Positions 9,601-17,738 of a stretch of 64,000 bases of DNA are shown one piece after another. The position numbers and the translations under genes are program-made. Within the stretch, counting starts at the first letter, position 1. Every line of letters starts with the position of its first letter. The notes under the pieces were generated by a model. It worked only from the letters and a program-made list of their open reading frames with translations. It was not told the origin of the DNA and ran no database searches. Source of the stretch: Dysgonomonas sp. Marseille-P4361 (lineage in GTDB: Bacteria; Bacteroidota; Bacteroidia; Bacteroidales; Dysgonomonadaceae); NCBI RefSeq assembly GCF_900343125.1, contig NZ_OPYL01000002.1:372001-436000 (forward strand), in the 5' to 3' direction.

Positions 9601-11226
9601 ATGATCTTGTTGTATCGAATTGTCACTTACCTTGTACACATTCTTCATCATCAAATCCCAAGTATATGATCTTGGCGATAAAGCAACGGGTTTCAACAGT
9701 TTTACAAATAAAGCTCCTGATTTAGAGTTTGATTCATTGTATTGATCTACAATATCGGCAGAGAATTCTCCTACCTGATAAGAAGATCCATTCATCGTAT
9801 ATTCATATGCAACAGCTAAAACTTCATCGGCTTGAAGTCTTGATGACAATGAAAGGTAACCTAGCTGAGGATTGAAAGTATATTCGGAAGGATCAAGCAA
9901 CCTTGCCTTTCCTACTTTTTCATAATCCAGACTGTTTTCTATGTAATTCTCGAAAAGACTGGTGACTTTATCAATGTCTCTGATATAAGGGTATCTGACA
10001 GGATCGGTCGTTATTTTATTGTATAAATCATTAGCTCCGTTGTAGGGTGTTTTTGTTATACCTGTTTTACTCCAAAGATTATTGGCATTTTTAATAGAAT
10101 CATGTTCAGCAATATCAGCAAAAGCAATAATATCTCTGGTTTGGCTAGGGTCGTTTCGCTTATTCGTTATCCATACTTCTATACGGGTTATATTGACCGG
10201 AGATTGTATATACGGAAATTTGCTTAAAGCCTTGTCGTAATTATCTCTAAAATAGTGTCCGAGGAAAAAGTGCCTGTTCTCATCATACTGATCGGCTTTG
10301 ATCTCGTAATTGTTGGTCTGTATACCGCCTTTGGAACTTGTGGTCTGTGACTGTGCCTCTTGTTGAGATATAACAGTGTTAATTCTTAGTTTTCCGAATT
10401 GTAGCTCAGCATTGATGCCAAATAAGGCAGTTCCTCCGTTGATTAAGGAGTTTGTTGTTGCCATACTTACATTTCCGGCTTCTATGCGCTTGATTATCTC
10501 ATCTTCTTTTCCTTCGTAGCCTAATTTTAGTTTCTTTGAGTCAAAATCAAACAATGCTTTTGTATCGTAATTCATACCAAAGTTGATTTTGTCTCCAACC
10601 GAAGCTGTTACATTCATTTGAATGTCTTCCTTGAATTCAAAAGAAGTTCTACTTCTGTTGCGCTCAGATAGGGTGGGATTGTCCGTATTGGAATACTTAG
10701 CCCCCATAGTTGCTTCAACATATCCTTGCGTACTGATTTTTACACCACCGGGTCCAAATAATTTTTCGGCAGGTCCTATGTTGAGTTGTATATTTTTCAA
10801 AGAAAATTCACCATTATCTTCTTTGTTGCTATATAAAGAATCATTTTTCCCCTTGAAATATCCAGACATAAACTCTTTCAGCGAATAGTCCATGTATTCG
10901 CTCTGAGTCAACGAGAAAGGCGTTGAAATTTCAGAGTCCCCAATTTTTGTTTTAAATATGTAGAGTTTTGTTTTCGGGTTATACTCTACGGTTGTCTTTA
11001 TATTTGAAGGGTCTTTTAAGTCAAGCGGAGGTGTTGTTTGTATATCTTTGTAATTTGTAATTTGTGTTTTTTTTACGGGAAACAGAGGAACTGTATCTTC
11101 AGGGTGTGGCGAAACTTCTATTTCGGGTACAAATATAGGTTCATGCTTACCAGTCATTCCAAAGAAAAGACCGGTAAAACACAGAAATAAGCTTGTTATA
11201 AACGAATATTTAAAAAAACTTTTCAA
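3691..11226 (-). CDS. sprA: SprA, giant outer-membrane translocon protein of the type 9 secretion system
   Basis: SprA forms the very large beta-barrel through which type 9 secretion (T9SS) substrates cross the outer membrane. This protein has 2511 residues, close to Flavobacterium SprA (about 2400). It opens with an N-terminal hydrophobic signal (about residues 8-24) and then carries the long alternating beta-strand pattern of the family. Visible landmarks include the GGYSYLDDFE segment near residue 850, the GEVWVNELRLTDFDEEGGWAA segment in the middle, and a C-terminal barrel strand ending in FTLVQ. The gene follows ruvA by 8 bases, an arrangement known from other Bacteroidota, so the two are probably co-transcribed. 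No substrate with a T9SS C-terminal domain was recognised in this window. It appears intact throughout. Confidence 0.92.
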   Translation of the reverse strand: MKSFFKYSFITSLFLCFTGLFFGMTGKHEPIFVPEIEVSPHPEDTVPLFPVKKTQITNYKDIQTTPPLDLKDPSNIKTTVEYNPKTKLYIFKTKIGDSEISTPFSLTQSEYMDYSLKEFMSGYFKGKNDSLYSNKEDNGEFSLKNIQLNIGPAEKLFGPGGVKISTQGYVEATMGAKYSNTDNPTLSERNRSRTSFEFKEDIQMNVTASVGDKINFGMNYDTKALFDFDSKKLKLGYEGKEDEIIKRIEAGNVSMATTNSLINGGTALFGINAELQFGKLRINTVISQQEAQSQTTSSKGGIQTNNYEIKADQYDENRHFFLGHYFRDNYDKALSKFPYIQSPVNITRIEVWITNKRNDPSQTRDIIAFADIAEHDSIKNANNLWSKTGITKTPYNGANDLYNKITTDPVRYPYIRDIDKVTSLFENYIENSLDYEKVGKARLLDPSEYTFNPQLGYLSLSSRLQADEVLAVAYEYTMNGSSYQVGEFSADIVDQYNESNSKSGALFVKLLKPVALSPRSYTWDLMMKNVYKVSDNSIQQDHFRLNISYQSDTLGTYINYLPEGRIKNELLIRVMNLDRLNSKNNEVKNKEGATGDGIFDYVEGITVQSEKGRIIFPVVEPFGSHLRSKIGSDIIAEKYVYQELYDSTLTVARQIAEKNKFKLYGSYRGSGSSNSIINLNQENLPQGSVILTAGGNTLMEGVDYLVDYNAGIVTIINQNLIDSNIPIQVSNESLQLSMQRKTLLGLNLSYDISKNFNIGGTIMHLYEKPLTTKTEFGNDAVKNTLWGVNTSFKTESMWLTNLVDKLPFVNTTQPSHISFNAEFAHMIPGHYENKESGGYSYLDDFETSESRIDIKNPYSWTLAATPFSKDGDALFPEAAYSNDIRYGQNRALLSWFMIDPIFTRRGSSLTPEHIKNDKDQLSNHYVREIQISEIYPNKDIPFNESATIPALNLSFYPKERGPYNLDATNIDSDGNLLNPKKRWGGITKKMDVSDFEAANIEYIEFWLMDPFIYADTMGSVKAGGDLYINLGEISEDVLKDGKKSYENGLPINDNDPDAIEYTKWGKMPKRQAITYAFDNNSGAEGRKKQDVGLNGLSIEEEFEFETYKNYLESFKAKITPSALSRLQDDPFSPLNAPAGDRFHFYRGSDYDEKQVSILDRYKYYNNTEGNSPATDQTDESYSTASRSTPDVEDINQDYTLNEHEAYFQYKIELNPQKMNVGENYIVDSRKVKANLRNGNEEVITWYQFKVPVRKGQRIGNIQDFKSIRFMRMFLTNFEETAFLRFGTLQLVRGDWRIYEQTLNKDNTPSGNGTLDLSTVNIEENSEREPVRYVLPPGVSRVVDPQQAQMIEDNEQALSLRVLNLEPGDARAIYKNTYYDLRRYKRIQMFTHAEELINGDKIENGELTVFMRLGSDYKNNYYEYEIPLIITPEGKYSSNNPNDRYAVWPTGNMFDFPLELLKNVKLNRNKEKRKAGSKISYTTLYSSEDPEKPTNKVSVIGNPSLSEINVIMIGVRNNSRLTKSGEVWVNELRLTDFDEEGGWAAQGNLNIALSDLATISVSGRKETVGFGALDQSLMERRSDDYHTYNIAASVELGKFLPEKAQVSLPLYYSYSNQTTTPKYDPFDQDVTLDESFDLVETKAERDSIKSLAQEKTTTKSLSMNNIKVNIQSKTPMPYDPANFSLGYSYSESETKAPSVAYDVNRNYKANLNYTYTPMAKTWEPFKNIKSKSGAAKFAKSLGFNYLPNNITLNSNINRFYTETMLRDIENYTIGGPNNESQFLSWSQSFLWDRDFNINWDFTKNLKFSFQSNTQAEIEEPYLQVNKKANRDDYDEWKDAIMRSLKGLGDPLSYRQLVKVTYQLPTKSIPAMDWLTSNASYTSGYQWERGARIDSIEVGNTISNTMTFDFTNRLNLTSLYNKWDFLKKVNNRFDRRRSSAPRERQRESREPERRRFTQDVALQEDTVVTITHGLNTKNIQVTGKKDGRNYKVKFKKKDDNTIVITNKDTANIQLSIVSNNKQGGSSETLRNIAEYTARGLMSLRSVSFNYSRRNDTHIAGFRPGTGDAFGQKNSEYGLVPGMGFALGFDGGDDFIQKSLDRDWLVIDEDGMNITPAVYNLAEKFELKAQIEPIRDLKIELNANHENNKRTEVQYMFAGTPRTMGGNFSMTTVALSTALRSSKASDNYYSEAFETFLNNRTIIKGRLENIYSKSVHYPTGGFISEYNPVLGGTSYNPRNGEIDINSADVLIPAFISAYTGKDVNKVTLSAFPSLLAMLPNWSISYDGLLSIPFIKEKFKNLRLNHNYRCYYQVTNYSVFNSWMDSGEGDELGFIRDVLNDNPTPSSPYNITSVGITEVFNPLIGVDGTLNNNMSLNTRYNTGRTLTLNMSAYQIIESLYNEFVLGFGYRINEFNRLIGLNPKGTSTINNDLNIKADISYKMNEALLRKIEERYTQATTGMTIVTLKLSADYTMSRALTLRAFYDRILNKPLISSSSYPTTNSNFGVSLKFTLVQ

Positions 11227-11234
11227 CCCTTTAT

Positions 11235-11816
11235 CTATAACATTTTTAGTGCCATCTTAATGATTTGTTCAGTAGCACTGTCTGGTTTCTCTTTCAATAT
11301 TTTTGAAACTACCTTCTGGGAAGCTTGTTGAGGAAAGCCTAACATTACAAGAGCTGCTATGGCTTCCTCTCCCGAAGGATTTGCAGTTGCAAACATTTCA
11401 ACTTGTTCCAATCCGGCAACTTTTACCTTATCTTTCAAATCAATAATGATTCGTTGTGCGGTTTTAGCTCCAATTCCTTTTACCGTCTTCAGAATGTCTG
11501 CATTCCCTGAAGTAATAATGCTTGCTAATTCCTGCGTATTTAGCGAAGATAAAATCATTCGGGCAGTTCCGGCTCCAACACCTGAAACACTGATCAAGTG
11601 TAGAAACATCTCGCGTTCAGACTTGTCAAAGAATCCGAATAATTGGTATGCATCTTCTCTAATAGCCTCGTAAATGTATAGCTGTGCACTTTTTTTGTCT
11701 GTAAGTTGTGAATATGTATTTACAGAAATATTAATAAAATACCCGATACCATGCGTCTCTAAAGTAGCAGAAGCAGGGGTTAATTCCGTAATTTCTCCTT
11801 TTATATAATCGATCAT
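11235..11816 (-). CDS. ruvA: Holliday junction branch migration protein RuvA
   Basis: Tetrameric DNA-binding subunit of the RuvAB branch-migration motor. The 193-residue protein begins [29 protein letters not shown], the standard N-terminal OB-fold. It continues with two helix-hairpin-helix segments ([16 protein letters not shown] and [22 protein letters not shown]) and ends with the RuvB-contacting domain III ([15 protein letters not shown]). Everything expected is present. It heads the ruvA-sprA unit; a minus-strand promoter box lies about 110 bases upstream, in a region shared with the divergent peptidase gene. Confidence 0.96.
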   Translation of the reverse strand: MIDYIKGEITELTPASATLETHGIGYFINISVNTYSQLTDKKSAQLYIYEAIREDAYQLFGFFDKSEREMFLHLISVSGVGAGTARMILSSLNTQELASIITSGNADILKTVKGIGAKTAQRIIIDLKDKVKVAGLEQVEMFATANPSGEEAIAALVMLGFPQQASQKVVSKILKEKPDSATEQIIKMALKML

Positions 11817-11928
11817 ATTGGTCTTGTAACTATAGTTATAAATAATAACGAAAAAGTCTTAAAAAAAGTATATTTGATTTACAGAACTTTTTGAATTCTA
11901 GACTTTCTCTTTGTTTCTATTTGGAGGG

Positions 11929-11936
11929 CAAAGATA
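11929..11936 (-). promoter_or_regulatory. -7 promoter box of ruvA-sprA
   Basis: TATCTTTG read on the minus strand. It is divergent from, and only 22 bases away from, the plus-strand box of the M3 peptidase gene, so the two promoters probably compete or share control. Confidence 0.5.
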
Positions 11937-11958
11937 CATTTTTAGATTTACTTTTTTA

Positions 11959-11966
11959 TATCTTTG
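11959..11966 (+). promoter_or_regulatory. -7 promoter box of the M3 peptidase gene
   Basis: TATCTTTG on the plus strand, 55 bases before the preferred ATG at 12022. Confidence 0.5.
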
Positions 11967-12021
11967 CAAACCTCTGTATCTATTCAGAGATTATTAGAAT
12001 TTTTATATTAAAATGTATTTT

Positions 12022-14112
12022 ATGAAAAAAGGACTTTTTTCAATTATTTTATTCATTATGACTATGACTACAGTTCAAGCTCAAAATCCATTTTTTTCGA
12101 CTTATAAGACACCATATGGAACACCTCCATTTGATAAAATAAAGAACGGACATTACGAACCGGCTATTGATAAGGGGATAAAAGAGCATCTAGCAGAGAT
12201 TGACAAAATAGTTAAGACAAAAGCTGCACCAACTTTCGAAAATACGATTGTGCCTTATAGTGAGTCGGGTAAACTATTGTCGCGAGTAGCTCCGGTATTT
12301 TTCAATCTTTTGAGTGCCGAAAGTGATGACGAGATGCTCGAAATAGCTCAACGTATTCAACCTAAACTATCAGAATACTCAAATAAAATAAGTTTAAATG
12401 AAGGTTTATTCCAAAGAGTTAAGGCTGTTTATGAAAAAAGGAACGAATCTAATCTGACTCCGGAGCAAATTCGTTTAGTAGAAAAAATATATCGTTCATT
12501 CGAAGATAGTGGTGCTAATTTGACAGGAAAAGATAGAGATACATATAAAGATTTATCTGCTAAACTTAGCCAACTGACATTGACTTTTGGTCAAAACTCT
12601 TTAAAGGAAAATAATAAGTTCGAAATGTTGCTGACCGATGAGGCTGATTTAGCAGGCTTACCGGCTATGATTAAAGATGCAGCAGCAGCAAAAGCTAAGG
12701 AAAAAGGAAAAGATGGCTGGATCTTTGATCTGTCAGCCCCAAGTTACATAGCATTTATGAAATATTCTTCACGTCGCGATCTTCGTGAGAAGCTATATAT
12801 GGCATATACTACTCAGTGTATAGGTGGAGAATATGATAACTTGGAGAACATAAAAGAAATCACAAAAACACGCATGCAAATAGCGAATCTGTTAGGGTAT
12901 TCGGATTATGCAACTTATGTATTGCGTAACAAGATGGCTAAAGATAAAGAACACGTTTACAATCTTCTTGATGACTTGTACGATGCATATGGTGTGGCAG
13001 CTCGCCAGGATGTGAAGATGGTAGAAGGTTTTGCAGTGGGTATGGAAAGTAAAGATATTACACTCATGCCTTGGGATTGGTCATATTATTCCGAAAAGTT
13101 GAAAGATGCAAAATACAACGTTAGTGATGAATTAGTGCGTCCATACTTTGAGTTGGAAAACGTAAAAAAAGGCGTATTTGGTTTAGCTACAGATTTATTT
13201 GGTATCACATTCAAGAAGAATACGGATATATCAGTTTACCATCCGGAGGTTGAAGCTTTCGACGTGTTGGACGAAAATGGTGAATTCTTAGCTGTTCTTT
13301 ATACAGATTTTCATCCACGTAAAGGAAAAAGACAAGGTGCTTGGATGACAGAGTTTAAAGGTCAATATATTGAAAAAGGAAAAGATTCTCGTCCGCATGT
13401 GTTGATCGTAATGAATTTTACTCGCCCTACAGAAACAGAGCCGGCTTTACTTACATTTGATGAAGTAGAAACCTTCTTGCACGAATTTGGTCATGCTCTT
13501 CATGGAATGTTGACAAAATGTACTTATGAGTCTTTGTCGGGAACAAATGTATTACACGATTTTGTAGAACTTCCTTCTCAAATAATGGAAAACTGGTTGA
13601 CAGAAAAAGAATACTTGGATAAATTTGCCGTACATTATAAAACTGGAGAGAAGATTCCAGCAGAGTTGGTACAGAAATTAATCGATGCTTCTAACTATAA
13701 TGCAGGTTATTTATGTTATCGTCAGCTATCATTCGGATACCTAGATATGGCATGGCATACGTTAACAGAAGCCTATACAGGTGATGTTATCAAATTTGAA
13801 CATGATGCGATGAAAAAAGCAGCAGTATTACCTGTATTAGAAAATACAGCAATGTCTCCAACCTTTGGACATATTTTCTCGGGTGGATATGCCGCAGGAT
13901 ATTATGGTTATAAATGGGCAGAGGTGCTTGAGGCAGATGCTTATTCTTTTTTCCAAGAAACTGGTATCTTTAATAAGAATACAGCAAAATCGTTCCGTAA
14001 GAATATTTTAGAAAAAGGGAACACGGAAGAACCAATGAGCTTGTATGTTAAGTTTAGAGGACAGGAACCCACAGTGAAAGCTTTGTTGAAGAGAAACGGA
14101 ATTGAAAAATAA
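12022..14112 (+). CDS. dcp: Exported M3-family zinc metallopeptidase (Dcp type)
   Basis: Peptidyl-dipeptidase-like enzyme that removes dipeptides from peptide C-termini. I start at 12022, where MKKGLFSIILFIMTMTTVQAQ forms a good signal peptide; an in-frame ATG three codons earlier (12013) is possible. The mature protein is about 675 residues, normal for M3A peptidases. The zinc motif is FLHEFGHALHG (about residues 485-495), with the third ligand in the following Glu-containing helix (FVELPSQIMENW). The HIFSGGYAAGYYGYKWAEVLEADAY segment near the end is the family's substrate-binding Tyr/Gly region. The signal peptide points to a periplasmic role in peptide use. It is monocistronic, with its own promoter and a strong terminator. 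Confidence 0.92.
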   Translation: MKKGLFSIILFIMTMTTVQAQNPFFSTYKTPYGTPPFDKIKNGHYEPAIDKGIKEHLAEIDKIVKTKAAPTFENTIVPYSESGKLLSRVAPVFFNLLSAESDDEMLEIAQRIQPKLSEYSNKISLNEGLFQRVKAVYEKRNESNLTPEQIRLVEKIYRSFEDSGANLTGKDRDTYKDLSAKLSQLTLTFGQNSLKENNKFEMLLTDEADLAGLPAMIKDAAAAKAKEKGKDGWIFDLSAPSYIAFMKYSSRRDLREKLYMAYTTQCIGGEYDNLENIKEITKTRMQIANLLGYSDYATYVLRNKMAKDKEHVYNLLDDLYDAYGVAARQDVKMVEGFAVGMESKDITLMPWDWSYYSEKLKDAKYNVSDELVRPYFELENVKKGVFGLATDLFGITFKKNTDISVYHPEVEAFDVLDENGEFLAVLYTDFHPRKGKRQGAWMTEFKGQYIEKGKDSRPHVLIVMNFTRPTETEPALLTFDEVETFLHEFGHALHGMLTKCTYESLSGTNVLHDFVELPSQIMENWLTEKEYLDKFAVHYKTGEKIPAELVQKLIDASNYNAGYLCYRQLSFGYLDMAWHTLTEAYTGDVIKFEHDAMKKAAVLPVLENTAMSPTFGHIFSGGYAAGYYGYKWAEVLEADAYSFFQETGIFNKNTAKSFRKNILEKGNTEEPMSLYVKFRGQEPTVKALLKRNGIEK

Positions 14113-14134
14113 CAGATTTTCTATATTTATTATG

Positions 14135-14168
14135 AAAAGCCATTCTATTATAGAGTGGCTTTTTTGTT
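14135..14168 (+). terminator. Terminator of the M3 peptidase gene
   Basis: A 13-base stem with one G-U pair (AAAAGCCATTCTA / TAGAGTGGCTTTT) and a 3-base loop, running into T residues. It starts 22 bases after the stop codon. Confidence 0.85.
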
Positions 14169-14185
14169 GAACAAATAAGCCTTGA

Positions 14186-14220
14186 TTGTCCTATAGATAA
14201 TGGTAAAATAACTATATTTG
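14186..14220 (+). promoter_or_regulatory. Promoter of the S9 peptidase gene
   Basis: TTG at 14186-14188 and TATATTTG at 14213-14220 are spaced as expected for Bacteroidota -33/-7 promoters. The start codon follows 39 bases later. Confidence 0.55.
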
Positions 14221-14259
14221 AATTTACTGAATGAAGATTAAACTTAAAATAAAGCGATT

Positions 14260-16680
14260 ATGAAACGGTTATTACCTATTCTTGTATTCATAGGCTTCTC
14301 TTTGGGCATATTTGCACAAGAGGAATTGGTCTATCAGAAACCACCTCAGGAGATATTAGAGCTAGCAGACTTTGAGAGAGCTCCATCTTTGATGATGGAT
14401 AGTAAACGAACTAAAATGATTTTTCTGTACAGAAGTACGTATAAAACTCTTGCAGATCTATCTGATACAGAAATGCGATTAGCAGGTCTTCGTATAAATC
14501 CTAGAACAAATATTTCAAGTACAACAACCTATGTTGAAAATCTGAAGTACAAAGCTCTCGGTGATCGTGAAGCAAAGCAAATTGAGGGATTGCCTGAAAA
14601 TCCTAGAATCTCAAACTGGTCATGGTCTCCGGATGAGACAAAAATTGCCTTTACGAATACAGCCGAAAATGGAGTAGAATTGTGGTATGTTGATTTGGCT
14701 ACTGCTAAAGCTGTGAAGCTGACAGAGGCTAATCTGAATGCAAATTTGGGTAACCCATATACATGGTTTAAGGATAACAATTCTCTTTTGGTTAGGGTTT
14801 TGCCTAAAGATAAAGCGCAGATAATAGATACTAAAGTAGCAATACCGACTGGTCCTACAGTTTCGGTGAGTGAAGTAGGAGCAAAGGCTCAGAATAGAAC
14901 TTATCAGGATTTATTGCAAAATGCGACAGATGAGGCTAATTTCGAAACATTGGTTACATCCCAATTATATAAAGTCGATTTGTCTGGAAATAAAACATTG
15001 TGGAAAAATAAGGCAATTTACTCAGGAATGTCTTTCTCTCCTGATGGGAACTATATTTTAATAAATACGATACACCGTCCATATTCGTATATAGTACCAT
15101 TCAGCCGTTTTCCTATGAAAACTGCTATATATGATTCGGATGGAAAATTGGTGAGCGATTTTGATGATAGAGCATTGTTAGAAGTTATGCCTAAGGGATT
15201 TATGGCTACTTATACAGGTAAGCGTAGTATAGGATGGAGAAGTGATAAACCTGCAACTCTATATTGGGTTGAAGCTTTGGATGGAGGAGATCCAGAAAAA
15301 GAGGTGGAATTTAGAGATGAAGTGTTTCAGTTAGATTATCCTTTTACAAGTACACCTGTGAGTATGGTAAAAACTATAAATCGTTATGCAGGGATCTTAT
15401 GGGGAAATGATAAGGTAGCTGTTCTGTATGATAATTGGTGGAATACACGAAATACGAAAACCTATGTGTTTAACCCATCTCAAACTGGTACTAAACCTGA
15501 GATTCTGTCAGATAGAAATTATCAGGATGTATATAATGATCCGGGGCAGTTCGATACCAAACGTAATGAATATGGCAGATATGTGTTGAATCTTGACGGT
15601 GAAAAAGCTTATCTGATAGGAGAGGGGTATACAGAAGCAGGACAATTTCCCTTTGTTGATGAAATTAATCTCAAAACGAAAGCTACAAAAAGACTGTATC
15701 AATCAAATTATACAGATAAGAAGCTTGATATAATATCTGTTATTGATATCAAGAAAGGAGAATATTTAGTTCAATTGCAATCTTCATCGGAGTATCCTAA
15801 TTTCTATATTTTAAATACGAAGAAAAGAATAGCTCCGATTGCTGTTACTCATTTCGAAAATCCATTCAAGAGTATTGCAGATGTTTATAAAGAAGTTATT
15901 AAATATAAGCGTCCTGATGGTGTTGAATTAACAGGTACTCTATATTTGCCAGCAGGTTATGATATGCAGAATAAAGAAAAACTACCGATGGTGATGTGGG
16001 CTTATCCGACAGAATATAAGGATAAGAGTAGTGCCGGACAAAATACTACTAATCCGAATGAGTTTATTTATCCATACTATGGTTCTCCTATCTATTGGGT
16101 GACCAGAGGTTATGTAATATTGGATAATGCTGCATTCCCTATTGTAGGAGAAGGTGACACGGAATCGAATGATACATTTATTGAACAGTTGGTAGCTAAT
16201 GCTAAAGCGGCTATTGATGCCGTAGATGAAATGGGTTATATAGATAGAAATCGTGTGGCTGTAGGTGGACACTCGTACGGAGCATTTATGACCGCTAATT
16301 TGCTTAGTCATTCCGATTTGTTTGCAGCAGGTATAGCTCGTAGTGGAGCTTATAATAGAACACTTACGCCTTTTGGCTTTCAGGCAGAAGAGCGTAATTA
16401 CTGGGAGGCTCCGGATGTGTATAATGCGATGTCTCCCTTTATGCATGCAGATAAAATGAAACATCCTTTATTGTTGATACATGGAGCAGATGATAATAAC
16501 TCTGGCACTTATACTATGCAAAGTGAACGTTATTTCAATGCTCTGAAAGGGTTTGGAGCTCCGGCTCGTTTGGTGTTGCTTCCTAAAGAAAGTCATGGAT
16601 ATGCAGCAAAAGAATCGGTATTGCATGTTTTGTGGGAACAAGATCAGTGGCTCGAAAAATATGTAAAGAATAAAAAATAA
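14260..16680 (+). CDS. Exported S9-family serine peptidase (prolyl oligopeptidase type)
   Basis: Periplasmic peptidase expected to release short peptides, possibly after proline or glutamate. It is 806 residues with a signal peptide (MKRLLPILVFIGFSLGIFA, cut before QEE). Residues about 40-540 are repeats typical of a beta-propeller, for example WSWSPDETKIAFT near 124. The alpha/beta-hydrolase follows: nucleophile Ser672 in GGHSYGAFM, acid in HGADDNNSG, and histidine in ESHGYAAKE. The QPEF-less shape and length resemble the 'S9 family peptidase' group of Bacteroidota rather than classical DPP4. It has its own promoter and an elaborate terminator. Confidence 0.9.
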   Translation: MKRLLPILVFIGFSLGIFAQEELVYQKPPQEILELADFERAPSLMMDSKRTKMIFLYRSTYKTLADLSDTEMRLAGLRINPRTNISSTTTYVENLKYKALGDREAKQIEGLPENPRISNWSWSPDETKIAFTNTAENGVELWYVDLATAKAVKLTEANLNANLGNPYTWFKDNNSLLVRVLPKDKAQIIDTKVAIPTGPTVSVSEVGAKAQNRTYQDLLQNATDEANFETLVTSQLYKVDLSGNKTLWKNKAIYSGMSFSPDGNYILINTIHRPYSYIVPFSRFPMKTAIYDSDGKLVSDFDDRALLEVMPKGFMATYTGKRSIGWRSDKPATLYWVEALDGGDPEKEVEFRDEVFQLDYPFTSTPVSMVKTINRYAGILWGNDKVAVLYDNWWNTRNTKTYVFNPSQTGTKPEILSDRNYQDVYNDPGQFDTKRNEYGRYVLNLDGEKAYLIGEGYTEAGQFPFVDEINLKTKATKRLYQSNYTDKKLDIISVIDIKKGEYLVQLQSSSEYPNFYILNTKKRIAPIAVTHFENPFKSIADVYKEVIKYKRPDGVELTGTLYLPAGYDMQNKEKLPMVMWAYPTEYKDKSSAGQNTTNPNEFIYPYYGSPIYWVTRGYVILDNAAFPIVGEGDTESNDTFIEQLVANAKAAIDAVDEMGYIDRNRVAVGGHSYGAFMTANLLSHSDLFAAGIARSGAYNRTLTPFGFQAEERNYWEAPDVYNAMSPFMHADKMKHPLLLIHGADDNNSGTYTMQSERYFNALKGFGAPARLVLLPKESHGYAAKESVLHVLWEQDQWLEKYVKNKK

Positions 16681-16725
16681 TAAGATAAAATTCTTGGAGA
16701 AGAATACGGTCTAAATTGAGTCTTA

Positions 16726-16790
16726 AATAAAGGTAATGGATAAAGAGGTTTTTAAAACCTGTTAAGTCTGTTACCTTTATTATTTTTTAC
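16726..16790 (+). terminator. Large stem-loop terminator after the S9 peptidase
   Basis: Outer stem AATAAAGGTAA (16726-16736) pairs with TTACCTTTATT (16771-16781). An inner hairpin AGGTTTT / AAAACCT lies at 16746-16760. A T-run follows at 16783-16788 and merges into the next promoter. Confidence 0.75.
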
Positions 16791-16798
16791 TACTTTTG
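16791..16798 (+). promoter_or_regulatory. -7 promoter box of the PfkB kinase gene
   Basis: TACTTTTG, an exact TAnnTTTG match. It overlaps the TTG that would be the most upstream start of the reading frame, so translation must begin further down, at ATG 16820. Confidence 0.6.
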
Positions 16799-16819
16799 CA
16801 TTTCAAAAATTTATTAATA

Positions 16820-17719
16820 ATGCATTTACATGATCTTTGCTGTATAGGACATATAACTTTGGATAAAGTAGTAACTCCTAAAAAAACAGTACATATGCCT
16901 GGAGGAACGGCATTTTATTTTTCACATGCTATACGTCACTTTGATGATGTTGATTATAAATTGGTAACATCTTTGGCGCTCTCAGAAATGCCTGTTGTGG
17001 ATGATTTACGTTCGAAAGGGGTTGATGTATCGGTAATACCAAGTAAGAGCTCTGTTTATTTCGAGAATATCTATGGTGAAAATCAGGATAATCGTACACA
17101 GCGAGTTTTAGCTAAGGCCGATCCATTTGCTGTAGATGCGTTAGGCAATATAGATGCGAAGATTTATCTACTGGGTGCATTGCTAGCAGATGATTTCCCT
17201 CTCGAAATATTGAAGTCACTATCAAAGAAAGGGCTAATTGCTGTAGATTCTCAAGGATACTTGCGTGAAGTAAGAGATCATAAGGTATATCCTATCGATT
17301 GGGCTAATAAGTTGGAAACGTTGAAATATATCGACATCCTGAAGGTCAACGAACTGGAGATGGAAGTTCTGACAGGACTGTCGGATGTTAAACAAGCTGC
17401 TCAGCAACTGTATAACTGGGGTATAAAAGAAGTTCTTGTAACTCTTGGTAGCTTAGGGTCTGTTATCTATGACGGAAAAGAATTTTATATAATTCCGGCT
17501 TATAAGCCAACAGAGGTGGTCGATGCTACCGGATGTGGAGATACTTATGTAACAGGTTATCTATATAAGAGAGCTAAAGGTGCAAGCATAGAAGATGCAG
17601 GGAAATTTGCAGCAGCTATGGCTACTATAAAAATAGAAGGATCGGGTCCTTTTCAAGGAACAAAAGAAGATGTGGAAAAAAGAATAGGAACCGCTGAACA
17701 GCGAATTCCTATTATCTAA
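16820..17719 (+). CDS. PfkB-family carbohydrate/nucleoside kinase
   Basis: Cytoplasmic ATP-dependent kinase of the ribokinase superfamily; the substrate cannot be fixed from sequence. The start is ATG 16820 (MHLHDLCCIGHITLDKV), because the upstream TTG lies inside the promoter. About 299 residues. Motif 1 is the glycine pair PGGTAFYF near residue 31. Motif 2 near the end is VVDATGCGDTYVTGYL, holding the catalytic Asp and anion hole (DATGCGD), followed by the AAAMATIKIEGSGPF segment. The order of motifs is normal and nothing is missing. It stands alone and converges on the MFS gene, with 19 bases between the stop codons. Confidence 0.85.
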   Translation: MHLHDLCCIGHITLDKVVTPKKTVHMPGGTAFYFSHAIRHFDDVDYKLVTSLALSEMPVVDDLRSKGVDVSVIPSKSSVYFENIYGENQDNRTQRVLAKADPFAVDALGNIDAKIYLLGALLADDFPLEILKSLSKKGLIAVDSQGYLREVRDHKVYPIDWANKLETLKYIDILKVNELEMEVLTGLSDVKQAAQQLYNWGIKEVLVTLGSLGSVIYDGKEFYIIPAYKPTEVVDATGCGDTYVTGYLYKRAKGASIEDAGKFAAAMATIKIEGSGPFQGTKEDVEKRIGTAEQRIPII

Positions 17720-17738
17720 TTTATTAATTCTTACTACT

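Noticed and set aside
16796-16819. TTG start of the PfkB kinase, 8 codons upstream
   Set aside because: It lies inside an exact -7 promoter box, so it cannot be in the mRNA.
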